The notes: generated by a model from the letters alone, not told the origin. A stretch of DNA of 5,207 nt from Actinomycetota bacterium (GCA_009699825.1 WLNM01000083.1:1-5207); one strand, 5' to 3'; positions 1 to 5,207 are shown, numbered from the stretch's first letter. Program-made: numbers and translations.

Positions 1-93
1 GGCAAAGATGCGCCGAGTGCACTTCGTCGTGTGATTATCGAAGGTCGCGATGCTCTTGCACGATCATTGCGTGCACAAAAGAAGGATGCTTAA
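1..93 (+). CDS. pepN: C-terminal end of a probable M1-family aminopeptidase N (partial)
   Basis: Frame 1 is open from the left edge and ends at TAA (91-93), giving 30 residues with an amphipathic, Arg/Ala-rich helix (ALRRVIIEGRDALARSLRAQ) and a KKDA tail. No catalytic motif lies in the window. The assignment rests on two things. First, the tail resembles, from memory, the last helix of actinobacterial PepN proteins (LRR-x-x-x-E-x-R-D-x-x-x-RALRAQ). Second, in Mycobacterium tuberculosis pepN (Rv2467) points towards a minus-strand HNH gene (Rv2469c) near glbO, as here. PepN is a cytoplasmic zinc metallopeptidase that removes N-terminal residues from peptides; the end seen here would belong to its helical C-terminal domain. 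The stop codon directly abuts the stop of the opposing gene. Another protein with a similar helical tail cannot be excluded. Confidence 0.55.
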   Translation, partial: GKDAPSALRRVIIEGRDALARSLRAQKKDA

Positions 94-111
94 TTACTCA
101 ATATGAGTAAT
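93..111. repeat. Perfect inverted repeat at the convergent stop codons; possible weak bidirectional terminator
   Basis: Arms ATTACTCA (93-100) and TGAGTAAT (104-111) are exact reverse complements around a 3-nt loop ATA. The repeat begins at the last base of the plus-strand TAA stop and covers the final codons of the minus-strand small gene. Only two of eight pairs are G-C and no uninterrupted T tract follows on either strand, so it is not a canonical intrinsic terminator. It is the only hairpin-like element at this junction, and termination could be aided by Rho or by the colliding transcripts. The function is inference. Confidence 0.35.
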
Positions 112-297
112 GACAGATTTTGAACTCTTCTTGCGCTGAGCAGTACCTGCATAGGCAATAAGTGAGATCACCAAGAAAAGCGCAATTGGAACCAGAACAA
201 AAGTAATTACGGTTTCAAGTGCGCTTAAAGCTGGACCCGGAATCGTTCCATCTTCTTGATTGATCATGTGCAAAGTTGATGCGAAATTATTTAACAT
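94..297 (-). CDS. Small single-pass membrane protein, uncharacterised actinobacterial family
   Basis: This is a 67-residue protein. A short polar N-terminus (about 1-20) is followed by a P-G-P-A-L-S-A-L-E segment (20-28), one strongly hydrophobic helix (about 30-50, TVITFVLVPIALFLVISLIAYA) and a basic tail (RKKSSK, 55-60). By the positive-inside rule the tail should be cytoplasmic and the N-terminus outside. There is no signal-peptidase site and no enzymatic motif. From memory, Streptomyces and relatives carry similar short proteins (LE-x-L-x-x-F-V-x-V-P-L then a hydrophobic stretch ending YA) beside the HNH gene, which argues that this is real. The start at 297 is preferred because a TAGACT box sits 7 nt upstream; a second ATG at 267 would give 57 residues. 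Neither has a Shine-Dalgarno site. It lies 19 nt after the HNH gene and could be cotranscribed with it. Function unknown. Confidence 0.75.
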   Translation of the reverse strand: MLNNFASTLHMINQEDGTIPGPALSALETVITFVLVPIALFLVISLIAYAGTAQRKKSSKSVITHIE

Positions 298-304
298 GTA
301 GCCA

Positions 305-310
305 AGTCTA
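305..310 (-). promoter_or_regulatory. Candidate -10 box (TAGACT) for leaderless transcription of the small membrane protein gene
   Basis: On the minus strand TAGACT is followed by exactly 7 nt and then the ATG at 297. This fits the TANNNT-7-start layout known for leaderless mRNAs in Actinobacteria such as mycobacteria. The gene has no Shine-Dalgarno sequence, and I see no -35 match 16-18 nt further upstream. The same spacing and nearly the same hexamer occur before the MscS gene (939-944). A short hexamer can arise by chance, and read-through from the HNH gene would also express this gene. Confidence 0.4.
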
Positions 311-316
311 AGTTAT

Positions 317-832
317 TTAGGCAGTAGCTGCTGCCACACCAAATGGTTCGAGATAAGGCAACCAGGTCTTATCCGTACGTCCAGTTCCGAGAATTCTCCA
401 TGCAGCACCGACTGGTTCGCGCGGAAGTGTGCGCAAACGCCAACCTAAATCTTTGAGCGGCTTATCGGCTTTTGTATGGTTACAGCGATGACAAGCAGAA
501 ACCACGTTCTCCCAATTGTGAGCACCGCCACGACTTCGCGGAATCACGTGATCAATCGATGTGGCAGGTGCGGAACAATAAACGCATCGTCCACCATCTC
601 GAGCAAAAATTGCACGACGTGAAAGTGGAACAGAGTGACGATATGGAATACGAACAAATTTATTTAATCTAATGACAGATGGAAGAGCAATTTCTCCAGA
701 TGAATAATGCAAAACTGTTCCAGAGTCTTCAACCATAGTTGCCCTAGAGTTGAGGCACAGAATCAGGGCGCGGCGATCTGAAACAACACCCAGTGGTTCG
801 TAGGTGGCATTTAAGACCAAGGTCCGCAACAT
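317..832 (-). CDS. HNH endonuclease domain protein (stand-alone, probably chromosomal housekeeping)
   Basis: Counting from the second ATG (832) this is 171 residues. The N-terminus MLRTLVLNATYEPLGVVSDR matches the conserved opening of a widespread actinobacterial HNH family (M. tuberculosis Rv2469c type). The nuclease motif is complete: zinc cysteines C83/C86 (RCVYC) and C114/C117 (CHRC), D94-H95 in SIDHVIPRSRGG, N109 in WENVV and the N118-H119-T-K end of the ββα-metal fold. Such folds cut DNA or RNA with a divalent metal. The region before the motif (1-75) and the tail (RTLPREPVGAAWRILG) lack other recognised domains. Two ATGs lie in tandem (835 and 832); a GGAG at 842-839 is 6 nt from the second but only 3 nt from the first, so 832 is preferred. 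No methyltransferase, helicase or toxin partner is nearby, so a restriction or mobile-intron role is unlikely. Biological target unknown. Confidence 0.88.
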   Translation of the reverse strand: MLRTLVLNATYEPLGVVSDRRALILCLNSRATMVEDSGTVLHYSSGEIALPSVIRLNKFVRIPYRHSVPLSRRAIFARDGGRCVYCSAPATSIDHVIPRSRGGAHNWENVVSACHRCNHTKADKPLKDLGWRLRTLPREPVGAAWRILGTGRTDKTWLPYLEPFGVAAATA

Positions 833-838
833 CATCGA

Positions 839-842
839 CTCC
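839..842 (-). promoter_or_regulatory. Ribosome binding site that decides the HNH start
   Basis: GGAG on the minus strand (CTCC on plus) stands 6 nt before the ATG at 832 and only 3 nt before the ATG at 835. The spacing favours the second ATG of the tandem pair. Confidence 0.5.
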
Positions 843-903
843 GATTCTCAGCACGTGGCTCGCACCGATTGCTGTATCTTGCCTCAAAAGGTGCCTGCAA
901 TGG

Positions 904-932
904 GGTATTTCCAAGCAAATTTTTCATGTCAA
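904..932 (-). promoter_or_regulatory. Candidate sigma-70-type promoter of the HNH gene
   Basis: In the divergent spacer the minus strand carries an exact TTGACA (932-927), a 17-nt gap and AATACC (909-904), which keeps the central ATA of a -10 box. Transcription would begin around 895-898, giving a leader of about 60 nt before the HNH start. It overlaps no gene. The -35 is strong but the -10 is poor, so this is tentative. I found no convincing repressor operator in the spacer. Confidence 0.3.
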
Positions 933-938
933 TTTCGT

Positions 939-944
939 TAGAGT
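939..944 (+). promoter_or_regulatory. Candidate -10 box (TAGAGT) for leaderless transcription of the MscS gene
   Basis: TAGAGT is followed by 7 nt (945-951) and then ATG at 952, the layout expected if transcription starts at the A of the start codon. There is no good Shine-Dalgarno site; the only purine run is AGAG inside the box itself. No clear -35 appears 17-18 nt upstream. It parallels TAGACT before the small membrane protein gene on the other strand. Confidence 0.4.
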
Positions 945-951
945 GTGATTT

Positions 952-1500
952 ATGAGCGAGAGATTGCAGCAAATCTGGCAGTGGTTTAGCGGCTCCCCCT
1001 TGCGAATTTTGCTAGTTATCGCCGGTGCGCTTTTCACTCAGTATTTTGGTGCTCGAGCAATAAACCGTGCAATGACTCGATTAGCAACGGCTGATTTGAT
1101 ACCTGGTCCAACAAATACAGTTGCGCGCCAGAAAGAACGTGCACGCACAACTGGAACAGTTTTGTCGAGCACACTCAATGCAATCATCTGGGTATTAGCC
1201 ATCGCAATGATTCTCGGTGAATTCGGATTTAATTTGGGACCGATCATTGCATCTGCTGGAATTATCGGTGTTGCCCTTGGTTTAGGTGCCCAAACTTTAG
1301 TGCGAGATATTCTCTCCGGAATTTTTATGCTTATTGAAGACCAGTATGGTGTCGGTGACAAAGTAGATGTTCTGGATGTAAAGGGAACGGTCGAAAAAGT
1401 TGGCTTACGAATTACAACTATTCGCGATGAAAATGGAACGCTTTGGTATTTGCGAAACGGCGAAATATTAAAGGTTGGAAATCTTTCTCAATCGGGCTGA
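952..1500 (+). CDS. Short MscS-family mechanosensitive channel lacking the C-terminal domain
   Basis: This 182-residue inner-membrane protein has three predicted helices: about 16-36, 68-92 and the pore-lining TM3 at about 96-128. TM3 is the hallmark: Gly/Ala-rich AGIIGVALGLGAQTLVRDILSG, then the start of the β domain, GVGDKVDVLDVKGTVEKVGL (133-152), and TLWYLRNGEILKVGN (163-177). MscS channels open under membrane tension to release solutes during osmotic downshock. Members normally continue for roughly 80-100 residues into an α/β cytoplasmic vestibule; this one stops right after the β domain, at SQSG. Reading past the stop gives no related sequence in the frames I checked, so a simple frameshift seems unlikely. 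The last 13 bp overlap the opposing glbO gene. The start at 952 leaves an intact TM1 and follows a candidate leaderless promoter. The family call is firm; function without the vestibule is uncertain. Confidence 0.87.
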   Translation: MSERLQQIWQWFSGSPLRILLVIAGALFTQYFGARAINRAMTRLATADLIPGPTNTVARQKERARTTGTVLSSTLNAIIWVLAIAMILGEFGFNLGPIIASAGIIGVALGLGAQTLVRDILSGIFMLIEDQYGVGDKVDVLDVKGTVEKVGLRITTIRDENGTLWYLRNGEILKVGNLSQSG

Positions 1501-1504
1501 TTGA
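1488..1504. repeat. Inverted repeat spanning the convergent MscS/glbO stop codons
   Basis: Arms TCAATC (1488-1493) and GATTGA (1499-1504) are exact reverse complements around a 5-nt loop GGGCT. The left arm contains the complement of the glbO TGA stop, and the MscS TGA (1498-1500) runs into the right arm. The stem is short, with two G-C pairs, and no T run follows, so termination activity is doubtful. It may partly reflect the opposed stop codons themselves. Confidence 0.3.
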
Positions 1505-1859
1505 CCATGGAATTTGCAGCCATTTCAAGATACTCCCACAACTGAACTTTCAAATCTTCACGTATTTTTAAATCTGCAACCGCTTCTCTCATGCATGCAA
1601 GCCACTCATCTCGAGCTATTCGATCAATATGAAACTCAGCGTGACGCATGCGAAGACGTGGATGACCACGCTCTTCTGAATAAGTGTTGGGTCCGCCCCA
1701 GTACTGCTCTAAAAACATTTTTAAGCGTTGTGCGGCTCCATGTAAATCATCTTTGGGATACATCGGTGCGATAACAGGGTTTATAGAAACCAAAGCGTAA
1801 AAATGTGAGACTAATTGTTCAAAAGCTTCACTGCCTATTTCGTCATACAACGTGCTCAT
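1488..1859 (-). CDS. glbO: Group II truncated haemoglobin (trHbO)
   Basis: This is a 123-residue haem protein closely resembling M. tuberculosis GlbO (Rv2470). Shared signatures are YPKDDL (34-39), FLEQYWGGPNTYSEERGHPR (49-68) and LEMAANSMVN (111-120). Functional residues align: proximal haem ligand H73 (F8), Y21 (B10), Y34 (CD1, the group II mark) and W86 (G8, the trHbO tryptophan). It is cytoplasmic. Family members bind O2 tightly and are linked to O2 transfer, NO scavenging or peroxidase-like redox chemistry; which applies here is not shown. Translation is set at ATG 1859: it matches the family N-terminus, overlaps the MFS stop as ATGA (4 nt) and has GAGG 10 nt upstream. An in-frame ATG at 1925 would add 22 non-homologous residues and is rejected. 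It is last in the ettA operon, and its 3' end overlaps the MscS gene. Confidence 0.95.
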   Translation of the reverse strand: MSTLYDEIGSEAFEQLVSHFYALVSINPVIAPMYPKDDLHGAAQRLKMFLEQYWGGPNTYSEERGHPRLRMRHAEFHIDRIARDEWLACMREAVADLKIREDLKVQLWEYLEMAANSMVNQPD

Positions 1860-3121
1860 GTAGTGATTGCCTCGCGAGTTTGACCCTTGGCAATCTGCAG
1901 AACAAAATATGAAGTAATCAAACACGCAAGACCGCTTAAGTAGAACGCAATTGCATAATCACCAAATTGCACGCGAAGCACAGCAGCGCCAAAGGCTGCA
2001 ATGGATCCACCAACTTGATGAGCTGCAAATACCCATCCATAGATAACTGTGGCTCGCTCAGGTCCTAAAATTGTTCTGCACAGCATGAGTGTTGGCGGAA
2101 CAGTTGCAATCCAATCCAAACCGTAGAAAACCACAAATACCAGAGTTGAAGGATGCACGGTTGCAAAAAGAATTGAAGGAAGTAAGAAGAGTGAGAGCCC
2201 GCGCAACCCATAGTAGAAAAAGAGTAATTTTCTTGGATCGTATCTATCAGTTAGCCAGCCCGATGCAATTGTCCCAACTAAATCAAAAACACCAACAAGG
2301 GCCAATAATGAGGCAGCCACGGTGGTCCCCATACCGTGATCATGTGCGGCCGGAATAAAATGAGTTCCAATTAATCCACTAGTTGATAGACCGCACACAA
2401 AGAATGAACCAACTAGATACCAGAAATCCTTTTTCTTACTTGCTTGCTTCAATGTATCGATCGCAAGTACCGCGGCATTCATTGAATTTTTTTCTGGAGG
2501 ACTCCAGTCATCTGGCGCTCCATAAGGAAGTACGCCAGCATCGGATGGTTTCTCTTTTAAGAAAAGCCAAATAATTGGCACAAGTGCAATAGAAACTATT
2601 GCTATGGTTGATGAAACGCTCTGCCAACCGCTGGTCTTTGCCATATAAGAAAGTCCAGGTAAGAAAATTAATTGACCAGTTGCAGAGCTAGCAGTTAGTA
2701 CGCCAATTACTATGCCGCGTCTTTTAACAAACCAACGATTAGCAATTGTGGCTGCAAAAACAAGTGCTATCGAACCCGTACTTGCACCGACAACAAATCC
2801 CCACAGTGCAATGAGTTGCCATGGAGCCGACATAAACATGGTCAGGGCAGATCCAATGCTGACTGCGGTAAGCGCCGACATTACAACTTTGCGAATACCA
2901 AAACGCTCCATGAGCGCGGCTGCAAAGGGTGCGACGATTCCGTAGACAATTACGTTAATCGCAATCGCTAAGGAAATTTGTTCGCGGCCCCAGCCAAATG
3001 CGTCTTCGAGAGGAATAATAAGTACAGATGATGCGCTTCTAAAACCTGCAGCGGTAACAAGTGTCAAAAACGTAACTCCTGCAGCCAGCCAGGCCGGGTG
3101 AATTAACTTTTGCTTACTCAC
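1856..3121 (-). CDS. MFS transporter, monocarboxylate / oxalate-formate-type family
   Basis: This 421-residue membrane protein has about twelve predicted helices: six at about 12-188, a polar cytoplasmic loop (189-232) and six at about 233-410. MFS loop motifs appear twice, as ERFGIRK (72-78) between TM2 and TM3 and GWLTDRYDPRK (288-298) between TM8 and TM9. NRWFVKRRGIVIGVLTASSA (128-147) and the TM1 segment GFRSASSVLIIPL (26-38) resemble MCT-like and OFA-like proton-coupled carriers of small carboxylates. The substrate cannot be fixed from sequence. The gene starts with GTG (3121-3119) directly after the thioesterase TAA, with GAGGAA 9 nt upstream; the next Met lies far into the protein (residue 71). 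It ends 4 nt inside glbO. It is not a fixture of the mycobacterial version of this neighbourhood, so it may be a lineage-specific insertion into the operon. Confidence 0.88.
   Translation of the reverse strand: MSKQKLIHPAWLAAGVTFLTLVTAAGFRSASSVLIIPLEDAFGWGREQISLAIAINVIVYGIVAPFAAALMERFGIRKVVMSALTAVSIGSALTMFMSAPWQLIALWGFVVGASTGSIALVFAATIANRWFVKRRGIVIGVLTASSATGQLIFLPGLSYMAKTSGWQSVSSTIAIVSIALVPIIWLFLKEKPSDAGVLPYGAPDDWSPPEKNSMNAAVLAIDTLKQASKKKDFWYLVGSFFVCGLSTSGLIGTHFIPAAHDHGMGTTVAASLLALVGVFDLVGTIASGWLTDRYDPRKLLFFYYGLRGLSLFLLPSILFATVHPSTLVFVVFYGLDWIATVPPTLMLCRTILGPERATVIYGWVFAAHQVGGSIAAFGAAVLRVQFGDYAIAFYLSGLACLITSYFVLQIAKGQTREAITT
1870..1873 (-). promoter_or_regulatory. Ribosome binding site deciding the glbO start
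   Basis: GAGG on the minus strand lies 10 nt before the ATG at 1859, inside the last codons of the MFS gene. It supports this start over the upstream in-frame ATG at 1925. Confidence 0.5.
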
Positions 3122-3532
3122 TTACTTTGCTTCCTCGAGATATTGGCCTAAAAATTCGCGCTCTTCATCGCTGAGTGGACGTGACTTCTTTGTCTCCAAA
3201 GAAACAGCCACCTGTGTTGTCTTTGCGCGTGCTCGAATGACTCCCTTATGGATGATTTCGTACTCCATTTCAAATGATGAATTGCCTATCTTCGTAATCC
3301 ACACCTGACAATCAATTTCCATACCACCGTCATAAATTGGTTCGATGTAATCAACTTCTGCACGTGCAACAACCATGTCTGAAAGCAGTGGGGTTTTGCC
3401 CGCTCTTTGACGGGAAAACCATGTGAAATCTACGCGCGCTTCTTGAACATAAGTTAAGTATTTTGCATTGTTGATATGTCCAAATGCATCGAGGTCATCC
3501 CAGCGCACATGAATTTTTGAAATGTGACGCAT
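3122..3532 (-). CDS. Hot-dog fold acyl-CoA thioesterase (4HBT / YbgC / FadM-like)
   Basis: This 136-residue cytoplasmic protein carries the family signature near the N-terminus, WDDLDAFGHINNAKYLTYVQ (11-30). D15 aligns with the catalytic aspartate of 4HBT/YbgC enzymes, and GHINNAKY forms the start of the central hot-dog helix. The strands that follow (YIEPIYDGGMEIDCQVWITK, then EMEYEII and TTQVAVSLE) fit a single-domain thioesterase of normal length. The family hydrolyses the thioester of fatty acyl- or aromatic acyl-CoA; the natural substrate is unknown. M. tuberculosis Rv2475c, close to the EttA homologue Rv2477c, is the likely counterpart. Its ATG shares one base with the ettA stop (TAATG). 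There is no Shine-Dalgarno site before it, so translation probably depends on ribosomes finishing ettA. Confidence 0.9.
   Translation of the reverse strand: MRHISKIHVRWDDLDAFGHINNAKYLTYVQEARVDFTWFSRQRAGKTPLLSDMVVARAEVDYIEPIYDGGMEIDCQVWITKIGNSSFEMEYEIIHKGVIRARAKTTQVAVSLETKKSRPLSDEEREFLGQYLEEAK
3131..3136 (-). promoter_or_regulatory. Ribosome binding site supporting the GTG start of the MFS gene
   Basis: GAGGAA on the minus strand ends 9 nt before the GTG at 3121. It lies within the last codons of the thioesterase gene and is the best ribosome site in the operon, supporting the non-ATG start directly after the stop codon. Confidence 0.55.
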
Positions 3533-5199
3533 TAACGAGTGAGTTTTCTATATGTCACGCGATGTGGACGAGCAGCATCAACACCTAGGCGCTCGATTTT
3601 ATTCTTTTCATAGGATTCAAAGTTTCCTTCGAACCAGAACCACTTTGAATCACCTTCATAGGCCAAAATGTGAGTTGTAATGCGATCTAGAAACCAACGA
3701 TCGTGGGATATGACGACGGCGCAACCAGGAAATTCAAGGAGTGCATTTTCAAGTGAACCAAGTGTTTCAACATCTAAGTCATTCGTTGGTTCATCTAGTA
3801 GCAATAAGTTGCCACCTAATTTAAGGGTCAGTGCAAGATTTAAGCGGTTTCTTTCGCCACCAGATAAAACTCCAGCAGCCTTTTGTTGATCAGGACCTTT
3901 AAAACCAAAGGCAGAGACATAGGCACGAGATGGCATTTCAACTTGTCCGACTTTAATGAAATCTAAACCATCGGAGACAACTTCCCACAGAGATTTTTTG
4001 GGATCGATTCCGCCACGTGACTGATCGACGTAAGCAATCTTGACTGTTTCGCCAACTTTTACCGAACCACTATCTGGCATTTCCATACCCAAAATTGTTT
4101 TAAAGAGAGTTGTTTTTCCCGCACCGTTAGGTCCGATAACTCCAACTATTCCGTTACGTGGCAGAGTAAATGAGAGATCATCTATAAGTAAGCGATCACC
4201 AAAACCTTTTGATAAGTGATCAACTTCTACAACAACATTTCCAAGTCGCGGTCCTGGTGGAATCTGAATTTCTTCAAAATCAAGTTTGCGCATCTTGTCA
4301 GCTTCAGCTGCCATCTCTTCATAACGAGCAAGACGTGCTTTGGACTTTGTCTGACGACCCTTTGCATTTTGTCGAACCCAATCAAGTTCTTCTGCCAGAC
4401 GCTTTGCGCGCTTTGCATCCTTCTGGCCTTCAACCTTAAGACGTGCAGACTTTGTTTCAAGATAAGTCGTGTAATTGCCTTCGTAAGGATATGCGCGACC
4501 GCGATCGAGTTCGAGAATCCATTGTGCAACGTTGTCCAAGAAGTATCTATCGTGCGTAATTGCGACAACGGCGCCTGGGTACTTGTTTAGATGTTGCTCG
4601 AGCCATAGAACAGATTCGGCGTCCAAGTGGTTAGTTGGTTCATCCAGCAACAACAAATCTGGTGCTTGCAACAGCAACTTACATAATGCAACGCGGCGTT
4701 TTTCTCCACCGGATAGAACTTTTACATCGGCATCTGGCGCCGGGCAACGAAGTGCATCCATTGCTTGTTCCAGTTGAGAATCTAAGTCCCATGCATTGCG
4801 GTGATCAAGTTGTTCTTGAAGAGTTCCCATTTCAGCTAATAGCTTGTCGTAATCCGCATCTGGGTTTGCCATTTCATCAGAGACGGCATTAAAGCGGTTG
4901 AGTAATGCGATCGTTTCGGCCACACCCTCTTGAACATTTTCTAGAACAGTTTTAGTTTCATCAAGTACTGGTTCTTGCAACAAGATTCCGACTGAATATC
5001 CGGGAGTTAAAAACGCTTCACCATTTGAAGGTTGCTGTAACCCAGCCATGATCTGCAGGACAGTTGACTTACCGGCACCATTTGGACCAACAACACCGAT
5101 CTTGGCACCAGGTAAAAACATGAGTGTGACGTCATCAAGAATTACTTTTTCGCCGTGCGCTTTACGCGCCTTCTTCATCGTATAAATGAACTCAGCCAT
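3532..5199 (-). CDS. ettA: ABC-F ATPase, energy-dependent translational throttle protein EttA
   Basis: At 555 residues it has the length of E. coli EttA and the same opening style (MAEFIYTMKKARK). There are two ABC cassettes and no membrane helices. Cassette 1 has Walker A GPNGAGKST (38-46), LSGGE (162-166), Walker B LLLLDEPTN with catalytic E187, and H216. Cassette 2 has GPNGAGKTT (356-364), LSGGE (445-449), LLLLDEPTN with E470, and H499. The insert at about 95-140 is the arm that contacts ribosomal protein L1/23S rRNA. The charged linker at about 242-315 is the P-site-tRNA interaction motif. In E. coli this protein binds the ribosomal E site and controls entry to elongation according to ATP/ADP. 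The linker length and arm favour EttA over antibiotic-resistance ABC-F types. It is first in the visible operon, and its TAA overlaps the thioesterase ATG. Only 8 nt upstream are present, with no ribosome site visible. Confidence 0.96.
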   Translation of the reverse strand: MAEFIYTMKKARKAHGEKVILDDVTLMFLPGAKIGVVGPNGAGKSTVLQIMAGLQQPSNGEAFLTPGYSVGILLQEPVLDETKTVLENVQEGVAETIALLNRFNAVSDEMANPDADYDKLLAEMGTLQEQLDHRNAWDLDSQLEQAMDALRCPAPDADVKVLSGGEKRRVALCKLLLQAPDLLLLDEPTNHLDAESVLWLEQHLNKYPGAVVAITHDRYFLDNVAQWILELDRGRAYPYEGNYTTYLETKSARLKVEGQKDAKRAKRLAEELDWVRQNAKGRQTKSKARLARYEEMAAEADKMRKLDFEEIQIPPGPRLGNVVVEVDHLSKGFGDRLLIDDLSFTLPRNGIVGVIGPNGAGKTTLFKTILGMEMPDSGSVKVGETVKIAYVDQSRGGIDPKKSLWEVVSDGLDFIKVGQVEMPSRAYVSAFGFKGPDQQKAAGVLSGGERNRLNLALTLKLGGNLLLLDEPTNDLDVETLGSLENALLEFPGCAVVISHDRWFLDRITTHILAYEGDSKWFWFEGNFESYEKNKIERLGVDAARPHRVTYRKLTR

Positions 5200-5207
5200 A
5201 GGACGAA

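Noticed and set aside
472..672. 66-codon plus-strand open frame opposite the HNH gene
   Set aside because: It is antisense to the HNH motif itself, and its composition follows the complement of conserved codons.
850..860. Palindromic CACGTG core as an operator in the divergent spacer
   Set aside because: The flanks are only imperfectly symmetric, and a 6-bp palindrome is common by chance; no regulator gene is nearby to support it.
879..907. TTGCCT (879-884) as a -35 box for a leadered MscS promoter
   Set aside because: No acceptable -10 lies 16-18 nt downstream (902-907 reads GGGGTA); the TAGAGT at 939-944 is a better candidate.
1038..1361. 107-codon open frame on the minus strand opposite the MscS gene
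   Set aside because: It is entirely antisense to the conserved MscS helices and β domain, and has no recognisable domain or ribosome site.
1860..1925. N-terminal extension of glbO from an upstream ATG at 1925
   Set aside because: The added 22 residues lack family similarity and lie inside the MFS gene; the ATG at 1859 matches GlbO N-termini, has GAGG 10 nt upstream and forms the ATGA overlap.
4216..4590. 124-codon plus-strand open frame opposite ettA, plus other open frames there (for example 4227-4568 and 4635-4892)
   Set aside because: They sit within or opposite the conserved ABC-F coding sequence, overlap one another and show no domain; the cysteine-rich, low-complexity translations are typical of shadow frames.
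1..5207. CRISPR arrays, insertion sequences, tRNA/rRNA genes, phage or defence islands
   Set aside because: No direct-repeat arrays, transposase motifs, terminal inverted repeats or RNA gene signatures were seen; coding sequence fills all but about 135 bp.

Overview
This 5.2 kb stretch of actinobacterial chromosome is gene-dense and carries no mobile elements. Base composition looks moderate to AT-leaning by eye (not computed), yet the proteins resemble those of high-GC Actinobacteria. The gene set (M1 aminopeptidase end, HNH protein, group II truncated haemoglobin, hot-dog thioesterase, EttA) recalls the Mycobacterium tuberculosis pepN-Rv2469c-glbO-Rv2475c-Rv2477c neighbourhood. Very short or absent intergenic spaces point to a streamlined genome. 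A freshwater acI / Nanopelagicales-type actinobacterium is my best guess; this is inference, not proof.

Layout. Positions 1-93 (+) hold the last 30 codons of a gene that is probably pepN. It abuts, stop to stop and with no gap, a small single-pass membrane protein (94-297, -). Upstream of that is an HNH-domain protein (317-832, -). A 116-119 bp divergent spacer, the only real intergenic region, separates the HNH gene from a short MscS-family channel gene (952-1500, +). The channel gene converges on and overlaps by 13 bp the last gene of a four-gene minus-strand block: ettA (3532-5199), acyl-CoA thioesterase (3122-3532), MFS transporter (1856-3121) and glbO (1488-1859). Junctions in that block are a 1-nt overlap, direct abutment and a 4-nt overlap, so it is almost certainly one translationally coupled operon. 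Its promoter lies beyond the right edge.

How the genes fit together. EttA is expected to tune early translation elongation to the cell's energy state, GlbO to handle O2/NO/redox chemistry, the thioesterase to hydrolyse acyl-CoAs, and the transporter to move a small, possibly monocarboxylate, solute. A link to energy and respiratory state is plausible but inferred. The HNH protein and its small membrane neighbour have no established role.

I saw no clear new defence or mobile system. The most useful leads are: an MscS channel lacking its C-terminal domain where it collides with glbO; two genes with an identical TAGA(C/G)T box exactly 7 nt before an ATG and no good ribosome site (possible leaderless promoters); perfect inverted repeats over the stop codons at both convergent junctions; and the uncharacterised HNH/small-membrane-protein pair.
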